Below are positions 27,664-35,055 of a stretch of 50,816 bases of DNA, piece by piece. The notes beneath the pieces are model-generated. The model saw nothing but the letters and a program-made list of their open reading frames with translations, was not told where the DNA came from and did not search any database. Within the stretch, counting starts at the first letter, position 1; every line of letters begins with the position of its first letter. This stretch comes from Gemmatimonadota bacterium (GTDB lineage Bacteria > Gemmatimonadota > Gemmatimonadetes > Gemmatimonadales > Gemmatimonadaceae): positions 1 through 50,816 of the forward strand of contig JAQBPY010000202.1 of assembly GCA_028287285.1 (NCBI GenBank). The letters are read 5' to 3'. The position numbers were made by a program, and so were the translations under genes.

Positions 27664-28155
27664 TCAACCCTTTGGCGGCGTGCCCGCCGTAAACCCGCCA
27701 AGCCAAACGCGCGGCACCTTGCAGCCCGCGAGCATTGCCGGCTCGAACGTCCATTTGGGCACCGCCGCCCTGAAGCTGCTCTCCAGCCACGGATGCGTGG
27801 TCTTGATCACCGTCCAGGTCTTCATGTCGGCCTTGCCGAGTGTGTCGACCATGACCGAGACGCGCACCTCGCTGTACTTCGCCCGCCTTACCGCCACCGG
27901 CATTGTCTTTGGCGGCAATGCGGGCGGGTTCATCACCTTTGGCGATGCAAGGCGATCCACGGCAATATCCGGCTTTTCCACCGCGCGACGGACAGCTTCG
28001 ACACAGTCGCCGGGCTTTACCGCACCGAGCGGCGGCGCGACGCGCATGGGCTGATCGGGCACGAGCTCCGGCTCGGGATCCGGCTCCGGGTTGTGCGCGC
28101 ACGCCAGGGCAAAAAGAGCACTGGCGGCGCAGAGCGTCACTGAACGAAAATTCAT
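27664..28155 (-). CDS. lipoprotein with TonB-C-like domain
   Basis: 163 residues. The ATG at 28155 gives a lipoprotein signal (MNFRSVTLCAASALFALAC). A Pro/Glu-rich linker (HNPEPDPEPELVPDQP) follows. The C-terminal 80 residues resemble the TonB C-terminal fold (AKYSEVRVSVMVDTLGKADM, then WLESSFRAAVPKWTFEPAML). Such proteins in this phylum are often annotated as energy transducers, but a lipid anchor instead of a transmembrane helix would prevent coupling to ExbBD. The gene lies 19 bases downstream of nth on the same strand. Confidence 0.7.
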   Translation of the reverse strand: MNFRSVTLCAASALFALACAHNPEPDPEPELVPDQPMRVAPPLGAVKPGDCVEAVRRAVEKPDIAVDRLASPKVMNPPALPPKTMPVAVRRAKYSEVRVSVMVDTLGKADMKTWTVIKTTHPWLESSFRAAVPKWTFEPAMLAGCKVPRVWLGGFTAGTPPKG

Positions 28156-28174
28156 CAAATTGGGGAAAAGGCGC

Positions 28175-28870
28175 TCAGATGAGCGCGGACGGGCAGATGT
28201 CAGCGAGCAGGCACGCGCCGCACTTTGGCGAGCGCGCCTCACACACCTGACGGCCATGCTCGATGAACAGGTGCGAGAGTATCGTCCAGTGCTGCTGCGG
28301 AAAAAGCGGGATCAGCTCCTGCTCGATCTTTACCGCATCGGACTCCCTGGTGAGCCCAAGCCGGTTGCTCACGCGCGTGACGTGGGTGTCGACGACGATA
28401 CCATCATTGCGCCCGAAGGCATTACCCAGGATGACGTTCGCGGTTTTGCGCCCCACACCCGGCAGCTCGACGAGTGCGGCCATCTCGGCGGGAACATGGC
28501 CGTTGTGGCGGTCCACCAGGCCGGCGGCCATGCCCACGAGGCTCTTTGCCTTGCTGCGAAAGAAGCCCGCGGACTTGATGATTTCTTCCACGTCTTCCTG
28601 ATTCGCGGCCGCGAGCTTTTCCGGCGCAGGATATCGCTTGAAGAGCGCGGGGGTGACCATGTTCACGCGCTTGTCCGTGCACTGCGCGCTCAGGATCGTG
28701 GCGGCAAGCAGCTCGTACGCGTTGGTGAAGTCGAGCGCACAATGCGCGTCGGGATATTCGGCAAGCAGCCGTTCCAGGATGATCGTCGCATGCGCCTTGA
28801 GCGCGGCCGCGCCGCGTGGCCTGGGATTCGGCTTTCTCGTTACCACCGGCGTCTTCTTCTTTGCCGCCAT
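28175..28870 (-). CDS. nth: endonuclease III (DNA glycosylase/AP lyase)
   Basis: 231 residues. It removes oxidised pyrimidines and nicks the resulting abasic site in base-excision repair. The helix-hairpin-helix LPGVGRKTA is at residues 136-144 with catalytic K142; the catalytic aspartate is D161 (VVDTHVTRV). The [4Fe-4S] cluster ligands C210, C217, C220 and C226 show the expected C-x6-C-x2-C-x5-C spacing. There is a basic N-terminal extension of about 20 residues. The gene starts 2 bases after the polX-like gene stops, forming a DNA-repair operon. Confidence 0.96.
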   Translation of the reverse strand: MAAKKKTPVVTRKPNPRPRGAAALKAHATIILERLLAEYPDAHCALDFTNAYELLAATILSAQCTDKRVNMVTPALFKRYPAPEKLAAANQEDVEEIIKSAGFFRSKAKSLVGMAAGLVDRHNGHVPAEMAALVELPGVGRKTANVILGNAFGRNDGIVVDTHVTRVSNRLGLTRESDAVKIEQELIPLFPQQHWTILSHLFIEHGRQVCEARSPKCGACLLADICPSALI

Positions 28871-28872
28871 GA

Positions 28873-30576
28873 TCAGGAATTGCTCCGCCGCGCACGCGCG
28901 AATTCGAGAATGTCGTCTGCCGTACCGGTGTTGAGCACGTCCCCCGCTTCGATGCCCGCCTTCCGTGCAATGCCCACGCCGATGTTCATGTTGTCGAGAC
29001 CGTTGATCGAGTGCGCATCGGGGCCAATGTTGATGGGCACGCCAAGCGCCTTGGCCCTGGGCAGCAGGCGCCAGTCGAGGTCGAGACGCTTCGGGTCGGC
29101 ATTCAGCTCCACCGCCACGCCCATTGCGCCGGCCTTCTCCAGGACCAGGTCCATGTCGATGGGATAGCCCTCGCGCGACAACAGCAGCCGCCCGGTGGGG
29201 TGGCCGAGTATGGTGAGATGCGGGTCGTCGAGCGCGCGAAGTACGCGGGCGGTCATCGTCGTACGGTCCATGGCGAACCGGGAATGTATCGAGCCGACGA
29301 CAAAATCGAAGCGGCCAAGAATATCGGAGCCGTAATCCACGAGACCATCGGAGAGGATGTCCGCTTCGATGCCCTTGAGGATGCGGACGTCCTGCTGCGC
29401 GGCGTTGAGTGCGTCGATCTCGTCATGCTGGCGGAGCACCTGATCCACGGACATGCCGCTTGCGTAGAACGCGGACTGCGAGTGGTCGGTAATCCCGATG
29501 TAACTCCACCCGCGCACGCGCGCCGCCTCGGCCAGCTCGGCGATGGAAACCTTGCCGTCGGAGTACGTGGAGTGGCAGTGCAGGCATCCCCGAATGTCGG
29601 CCGGCACGAGGAGCACCGGCATGCGGCCCGAGGCGGCCATCTCGAGCTCGTAGCCTTCTTCGCGCATCTCCGCCGGTATGAATGGCAGCCCGGCGAGCGC
29701 ATACAGCTCCGCCTCGTCGTGCACCTGCTCCATTCGTACATCCGGATTCACGCGCGCGATGATGTCGGTGACCGCGCGAACGTGGTCCGGAGAGCCTGTC
29801 TCACGCCACCACGCATGGGAGAACTCTCCTTCATTCACGCAGTGGAGATCGAGCCGCGTGCCGTCGGCGTAGGTGATGCACGGCGATGCGGTATCACCAC
29901 GTGTGACCTGCTGCACCCCGGGCGCGCGCGTGAATGACGCGGCCACGGCGCGCGCATCGTGTGCGCATGCCGCAACGACGACGATGTTGCCCACCGTCTC
30001 GCAGTGCCGGCGCAGTGTTCCGCCGATCTCCGCACGCACGACGTGGGGATGCGCGCGAACGGCGGCGAGGAGCGGTGCCGCGCGCTGCACGGCGTGATGA
30101 TAGAGTGTGCGCGACCCGTTGACACGAAAGAATTCGACGCCCTTGAGAATGCGTGCAACCGTCTTGGGCCCAAAGCCTTTCACCTTCGCGAGCTCACCAC
30201 TGCGCGCCGCGTGTTCCAGCGAATCGATGGAGTCCACCTGGATGGCATCGCGGAGCAGATGGATCTTTTCCGTGGCGAGCCCCGGCACCTGCAACAGGTC
30301 GAGGAGGCCGGAGGGGGTATCGCGGCGCAACTGTTCGAGGTAGCTCGATTCTCCAGTGGCGATGAGATCTCGAAGTACGCCGAGCGTTGCCTTGCCCACG
30401 CCGGCCGTGGAAGCGAGTGCGCCGGATTTGTCGAGCGTGCCGAGGTCGTCCGTCTCGAGACCGGCCACCGAGCGTGCCGCTTGTTCGTACGCGCGGACCT
30501 TGAACGTGCTTTCTCCCGCGAGCTCGAGAAATGCGGCGATCTGCTTGAGGATGTTCGCGGCGGATCGTGGGTCCAT
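28873..30576 (-). CDS. polX: PolX-family protein with PHP exonuclease domain and degenerate polymerase site
   Basis: 567 residues, the normal bacterial PolX length. The start at 30576 matches family N-termini (MDPRSAANILKQIAAFLELA). The 8-kDa/HhH region is residues 1-150 (ATAVGVGKATLG-like hairpin and VKGFGPKTV). The nucleotidyltransferase motif at 183-200 reads EIGGTLRRHCETVGNIVV. The family GS is GG, and the Mg-binding D-x-D is N197-I198-V199; only the third aspartate (D243 in RLDLH) remains. The PHP domain from about 330 is intact (H333 and H335 in CLHCHSTYSDG, D364-H365 in GITDHS). It is therefore probably a PHP nuclease without polymerase activity. Confidence 0.9.
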   Translation of the reverse strand: MDPRSAANILKQIAAFLELAGESTFKVRAYEQAARSVAGLETDDLGTLDKSGALASTAGVGKATLGVLRDLIATGESSYLEQLRRDTPSGLLDLLQVPGLATEKIHLLRDAIQVDSIDSLEHAARSGELAKVKGFGPKTVARILKGVEFFRVNGSRTLYHHAVQRAAPLLAAVRAHPHVVRAEIGGTLRRHCETVGNIVVVAACAHDARAVAASFTRAPGVQQVTRGDTASPCITYADGTRLDLHCVNEGEFSHAWWRETGSPDHVRAVTDIIARVNPDVRMEQVHDEAELYALAGLPFIPAEMREEGYELEMAASGRMPVLLVPADIRGCLHCHSTYSDGKVSIAELAEAARVRGWSYIGITDHSQSAFYASGMSVDQVLRQHDEIDALNAAQQDVRILKGIEADILSDGLVDYGSDILGRFDFVVGSIHSRFAMDRTTMTARVLRALDDPHLTILGHPTGRLLLSREGYPIDMDLVLEKAGAMGVAVELNADPKRLDLDWRLLPRAKALGVPINIGPDAHSINGLDNMNIGVGIARKAGIEAGDVLNTGTADDILEFARARRSNS

Positions 30577-30613
30577 GCCGAAAGATAGTGGCCGGGTGGG
30601 ACAGGATGAACAC

Positions 30614-30660
30614 TTGACAACGCACCGGCCGCGCTGAATGCTTCCCCCATACTTGGGAAG
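30614..30660 (+). promoter_or_regulatory. promoter and dyad upstream of second padR
   Basis: TTGACA at 30614-30619 and AATGCT at 30637-30642 are separated by 17 bases. A CTTCCC/GGGAAG inverted repeat (30641-30646 and 30655-30660) covers the -10 end and could be the PadR operator. A GGGGAG ribosome-binding site precedes the ATG at 30669. Confidence 0.5.
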
Positions 30661-30668
30661 GGGAGCGC

Positions 30669-31001
30669 ATGGCGCACGAACCGATGGACCTGCTGAAGGG
30701 CACGCTCGATGTGCTGGTCTTGCGCACGCTCGCCTGGGGGCCCATGCACGGTTATGCCGTGACACGATGGATTCGCGAGCGCACCGGCGACGCCCTGCAG
30801 ATCGAGGATGCGCCGTTGTACAAGGCACTCCATCGTCTGGAGCAGGCCGGATGCGTGACCGCCGAATGGGGACTGTCCGAGAACAACCGGCGGGCGCGCT
30901 TCTACCGGCTCACACCGGCCGGGCGCAAGCAGCTCAAGGCAGAGGAGTCGGCCTGGCGGCGCTACGCAACGGCCGTGTTCGCGGTGCTGGAGCCGGCATG
31001 A
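30669..31001 (+). CDS. PadR-family regulator paired with second ADOP permease
   Basis: 110 residues, short PadR of the ADOP-associated type. The winged helix is visible: LLKGTLDVLVLRTLAWGPMH, GYAVTRWI, then EDAPLYKALHRLEQAGCVTA and FYRLTPAGRKQLKAE. Its TGA overlaps the ATG of the permease gene, so the pair is translationally coupled. It diverges from the polX gene, sharing a 92-base spacer. Confidence 0.93.
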   Translation: MAHEPMDLLKGTLDVLVLRTLAWGPMHGYAVTRWIRERTGDALQIEDAPLYKALHRLEQAGCVTAEWGLSENNRRARFYRLTPAGRKQLKAEESAWRRYATAVFAVLEPA

Positions 31002-33655
31002 CTCGGCACGTCTTCCAGTTTCCCTGGCGGAGCCGCATCGACATTCGGCGCGACGTCGATGAAGAGCTGCGCTTCCATCTGGAATCACGTGAGCAGGAGC
31101 TGATGGCCGGAGGCTCGAGTGCGGAGGCCGCGCGCACGCTGGCGCTGCGCGAATTCGGCGACGTCGACGACGCGCGCGCCTGCCTCCAGCACATCGACGA
31201 CACCATTGAAACGACCAGACGGCGGAGAGACTACATGAATGATCTGATCCAGGATCTGAAGTATTCGGTGCGCGCGCTGAGGGCGACGCCGACGTTCACG
31301 ATCGTGGCCGTTCTCACACTCGCGCTGGGCATTGGCGCGAATACCGCAGTCTTTTCGGTGGTGCACGGGGTGTTGCAGCAGCCGCTGCCCTTTCCACATC
31401 CGGAGCAGCTGGTAAAGATCTGGTCGGTGAATCCCACGGCCGGCATGCTCAAGGGTCAGGTGTCGCCCATCGATCTCGACGACTGGCGTGCACAGCGCAG
31501 CCGCATGGCGGACATGGGCGGCTGGTACTTTACCGACGGCGGCACGGGAATGGATGTGACCGGCCTCGGCGAGCCGCAGCGTGTGTCCACCGCGTTCGTG
31601 ATGCCGGGCTTTTTTTCTACCCTGCAGGCCACGCCGCTGGTTGGGCGGCTGCCGCGCGAGGACGAGATGGTGCGCGGCGGCCCCGACAAGGTGGTCGTAC
31701 TTTCATACGGGTACTGGCAGCGAAATTTTGGCGGCGCCGACAGCATCGTGGGCAAGACGCTCACGCTGAACGGTGGGCCGTTCCGGGTGCTTGGCGTCAT
31801 GCGTCGGGACTTCGCATTCCCGTCTCCGCGCACCGAGATGTTCGTTCCCTACTCCACTTTTCCGGACCGCGCCGTGCCGCACATACGCCCGGTGCGAACA
31901 GCGGACGTGGTGGCGCGAATGAAGCCAGGCACGACCATCGACCAGGTGCGCGCGGAGCTGGCAGTCATCACGAAGAACCTCGCAGCGCAGTATCCGGACG
32001 ATGCCGCCTGGACGGGTGCGACCGTGGTGCCGTTGCACGAGGCGATGACCGGGTCGGTGCAGACGGCGCTGCTGGTGCTGCTCGCCGCGGTAACGTTCGT
32101 GCTGCTGATGGCGTGCGTGAACGTCGCCAGTCTTCAGCTCGCGCGGGCGACAGCGCGTGAGCGTGAAATTGCCATTCGCGTCTCCATCGGCGCAACCGCG
32201 GGGCGAATCATCCGGCAGCTCATCACCGAGAGTCTCGTCTTGGCACTTGCTGGCGGCATCGCCGGATGTGCGGTTGCCCTTGTTGGCACGCGCACACTGA
32301 TTGCGCTCAGTGCCGGCCAGTTGCCGCGCGTCGAGGAGATTCACGTCGACGTCGTGGTGATGCTGTTCGTCCTTGGTGTCTCGCTCGTGTCGGGGTTGGT
32401 GTTCGGGTTGGCGCCGGCGCTTCGGGCCTCCTCCGTGGACATCCAGGGCATGTTGCGGGCGAGCAGCCGGTCATCCACCAGCACGGGTGGGCGTCTCCGC
32501 AACGCGCTCGTGATCGCGCAGCTGGCGTTTGCCGTGGTGCTTGCCGTGGGCGCCGGCCTCATGACGCGCAGCTTCAGGGAGCTGCTGAATGTGGATCCGG
32601 GGTTCAAGCCCGATCATCTCCTTGCCGTGAACTTCAGCATCAATACCACGAGACACGGCGACACCGCGTGGCAGAACTATTACAACAACGTCATCCAGCG
32701 CGTGCGGCTGGTTCCGGGGGTGGTGGCCGCCGGCGCGGCGCAGTATGCGCCATTCAGGGGCATGGGTGAACGAAATCCTTTTGTGCCAGTGAGTTATGAA
32801 GTAAAGGCGGGAGAAGAGGTTCCAGCATTTCCCACCCAGCGCATCAGCGACGGCTACTTCGCCACCATCGGCACCCGGGTGTTGAGCGGCCGCGAGTTCC
32901 TGCCGGCCGATCGGGCCGGTACTCCCACCGTGGTCATCGTCAACGAGGCGTACGCCAGGAAGTTCTTTCCCGGGCAGGACCCTGTTGGCAAGCAATTGCG
33001 CAGCTTTGATGCAGTGCCAATCACCATCGTGGGCATGGTGGGGAACATCCGGCAGTCCGATGTCTCCGTGCCGTCGGAGCCGCTCGTGTACGTCAACAAC
33101 ATGCAGAACGGCCGGGTAAAGGTGACGCTGGTATCCCGGACCAGGGACAACCCGCTCACGATGGCCAATTCCATCCGTGATGCGATATGGTCCGTCGATC
33201 GCGACCAGCCCATCACGTCGATCTTCACCTTCGACGACATCATGAATGAAACGCTGGCGAAGCCACGGTTGATGACGGTGCTCTTCGGGGCATTCGGGAC
33301 GATCGGTCTCGTGCTCGGCGCCATCGGCATTTATGGAGTGCTGGCGTTTCTCGTCACGCAGCGCCGGCGCGAGATCGGGCTCCGCATCGCGCTTGGCGCC
33401 ACTGAGCGCGGCGTGATGATGCTCGTGGTCCGCCGGGCGTTGTCGCTGGCCGCAAGTGGGGTGACCATTGGAATCGTGATCGCGCTCGTGCTATCGCGAT
33501 TCGTGGGCGCGCTCTTGTATGGCGTCACGCCAACGGATCCTTCCACGTATCTCGCCGTCATTGCCGCACTGGCCGCCGTGGCAGGGCTGGCGAGCTTCAT
33601 TCCGGCGCGCCGCGCGGCGGGAGTGAGCCCGCTCGTGGCGATGCGTCAGGAGTAG
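30998..33655 (+). CDS. ADOP-type ABC transporter permease
   Basis: 885 residues. The ATG at 30998 overlaps the padR stop (ATGA). A soluble prefix (residues 1-80, RRDVDEELRFHLESREQELM) precedes two MacB-PCD/FtsX units. The first helix is TPTFTIVAVLTLALGIGANT; the coupling loops are EREIAIRVSIGATAGRIIRQ and RREIGLRIALGATERGVMML. The architecture is the same as the pair at 9337-12326 but the sequence is clearly divergent, so the two are paralogous cassettes. No ATPase gene is adjacent. Confidence 0.92.
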   Translation: MTRHVFQFPWRSRIDIRRDVDEELRFHLESREQELMAGGSSAEAARTLALREFGDVDDARACLQHIDDTIETTRRRRDYMNDLIQDLKYSVRALRATPTFTIVAVLTLALGIGANTAVFSVVHGVLQQPLPFPHPEQLVKIWSVNPTAGMLKGQVSPIDLDDWRAQRSRMADMGGWYFTDGGTGMDVTGLGEPQRVSTAFVMPGFFSTLQATPLVGRLPREDEMVRGGPDKVVVLSYGYWQRNFGGADSIVGKTLTLNGGPFRVLGVMRRDFAFPSPRTEMFVPYSTFPDRAVPHIRPVRTADVVARMKPGTTIDQVRAELAVITKNLAAQYPDDAAWTGATVVPLHEAMTGSVQTALLVLLAAVTFVLLMACVNVASLQLARATAREREIAIRVSIGATAGRIIRQLITESLVLALAGGIAGCAVALVGTRTLIALSAGQLPRVEEIHVDVVVMLFVLGVSLVSGLVFGLAPALRASSVDIQGMLRASSRSSTSTGGRLRNALVIAQLAFAVVLAVGAGLMTRSFRELLNVDPGFKPDHLLAVNFSINTTRHGDTAWQNYYNNVIQRVRLVPGVVAAGAAQYAPFRGMGERNPFVPVSYEVKAGEEVPAFPTQRISDGYFATIGTRVLSGREFLPADRAGTPTVVIVNEAYARKFFPGQDPVGKQLRSFDAVPITIVGMVGNIRQSDVSVPSEPLVYVNNMQNGRVKVTLVSRTRDNPLTMANSIRDAIWSVDRDQPITSIFTFDDIMNETLAKPRLMTVLFGAFGTIGLVLGAIGIYGVLAFLVTQRRREIGLRIALGATERGVMMLVVRRALSLAASGVTIGIVIALVLSRFVGALLYGVTPTDPSTYLAVIAALAAVAGLASFIPARRAAGVSPLVAMRQE

Positions 33656-33671
33656 AGCAGGTCCTTCGACA

Positions 33672-34121
33672 TCACGATTCGATGCCGGCAAAGGCGCGGA
33701 GCTTTTCGATGATCTCGTGCAGCTGTTTTTCGGTGAGATCGATCTCCGCCGCGGCGCCCTCGGCGTCGAGCAGGCCGGCGCGCATGGAGATCGCGACCTG
33801 GTTCAGGTAGCGAATCTTGCCCAGTATCTCGTCGGTGGCGCGGCGGAGTCCCACGAACCGGCGCTTTTCGGCGAGCGCGCGCCGGTAGCGGAGCAGGATG
33901 TCCTGCGACGTAAGCCGCCGAGCCATCGCGAGGGCTTCGTCGCGCGTGCGGCCGGGCAGCGCGCCGCGGTCCGGCAGGCCCACGTCGTCCCACGATTCGT
34001 CGGCGAACCACAGCCGGCCCACGTATTCGATGCCGTCAAATGCGATGCGGCAGCTCACGTTGAAGCGCCGGCCATCGTAGTCGAGCGTTGCGATGTGCGG
34101 TTGTACGGTCTCGTCGGCCAC
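33672..34121 (-). CDS. conserved-looking hypothetical protein
   Basis: 149 residues that I do not recognise. The first 55 residues look beta-rich (IATLDYDGRRFNVSCRIAFD, GIEYVGRLWFADE). The rest is helical and charged (DEALAMARRLTSQDILLRYR, EIDLTEKQLHEIIEKLRAF). No signal peptide or membrane segment. It lies 33 bases downstream of the hydrolase gene on the same strand, possibly the last gene of that unit, and converges with the ADOP gene 16 bases away. Confidence 0.7.
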   Translation of the reverse strand: MADETVQPHIATLDYDGRRFNVSCRIAFDGIEYVGRLWFADESWDDVGLPDRGALPGRTRDEALAMARRLTSQDILLRYRRALAEKRRFVGLRRATDEILGKIRYLNQVAISMRAGLLDAEGAAAEIDLTEKQLHEIIEKLRAFAGIES

Positions 34122-34154
34122 GGAGCACTGGAGACGGAAGAAGCGCGGAGCTGC

Positions 34155-35021
34155 CTACGCGTGGAGGAACGCGAGGAGGGGAGGAAACAGCTTCACGGGT
34201 TGTTCAACATACGGGACATGACCGCAGTCTTCCAGCACCAGCAGCTCCGTGTTCAACGCGTTTGCGATTTCCTGCGACGACGCGAGGGGGATCGGGTCCT
34301 GTCGCCCATGGATGACAAGGGCAGGAATCTTCACGGCCCGCAGGCCGGCCGTGAGGTCAAAGTCGCCAAGCGACGCCCAGATGGACTGCTGTACCCGGCC
34401 CGTGACACGAAAGGGAGTGAGGTCGTGCGCCCTGGCAGGATCTGCAAAGTAGCCGGCGACACTCAGTTCGAATGCACGTTGGCGATAGGCGTCGGGGTCA
34501 GCCTCACGGAGACCTGAGTCAGCGAGGGCCTTCCGCAGCGCGGCAACCTCCGGTCCCATCTGCCGCCTGGTGAACTCCTGCTCGAACGCATCGCGGTACC
34601 GGCGGGAGACCGGTGCCGGATCGAGGAGGGCGAGCCGGACTGGCGCTGCCGGGCTCCCATGCGTCTCGATGGCGTACAGCATCGCCAGCAACGCGCCCCA
34701 CGAGTATCCCACGATGGTGAGTGGATGGACGCGGAGCTCCTGGGCAACGAGGGCCACGTCGGCCACCTGTTCGCGCCAGGTGACGGGTGCGCGATCGTCC
34801 TCGTAACGCGACCGCCCGCCCCCGCGCTGGTCATACGATACCAGCCGGTGCTCGCCGGCCAGCTCGAGCATCTGCGGCAGCAGATACTCGTGACTAGCGC
34901 CCGGGCCCCCATGGAGCATCAGGATGGGTGGCGCAGCGGGGTCGCCGTACTCGACCCAATACAGCGGAACGGGAGTCGTCCTGGTAAAGCCTGAGGTGCG
35001 CGGAGCAGGGATGGGCGGCAT
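34155..35021 (-). CDS. alpha/beta hydrolase, proline iminopeptidase-like
   Basis: 288 residues, an S33-type alpha/beta hydrolase. The oxyanion-hole motif HGGPG is at residues 37-41, the nucleophile S107 is in GYSWG, and probable partners are D242 (HGRQDPIP) and H268 (EDCGHVPYVEQP). The DQRGGGRS segment after the oxyanion loop is typical of proline iminopeptidases, which remove N-terminal proline from peptides. No signal peptide, so cytoplasmic. It follows the DUF5916 gene by 34 bases. Confidence 0.87.
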   Translation of the reverse strand: MPPIPAPRTSGFTRTTPVPLYWVEYGDPAAPPILMLHGGPGASHEYLLPQMLELAGEHRLVSYDQRGGGRSRYEDDRAPVTWREQVADVALVAQELRVHPLTIVGYSWGALLAMLYAIETHGSPAAPVRLALLDPAPVSRRYRDAFEQEFTRRQMGPEVAALRKALADSGLREADPDAYRQRAFELSVAGYFADPARAHDLTPFRVTGRVQQSIWASLGDFDLTAGLRAVKIPALVIHGRQDPIPLASSQEIANALNTELLVLEDCGHVPYVEQPVKLFPPLLAFLHA

Positions 35022-35055
35022 TCTTCACAATAACAGCCCGCAGCCGCGGGCGTCG

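Noticed and set aside
28873-30576. frameshift as the cause of the degenerate PolX motif
   Set aside because: The frame is continuous through residues 183-200 and reads the family RR-x-x-E-T-V-G motif in register; only the aspartates are replaced.
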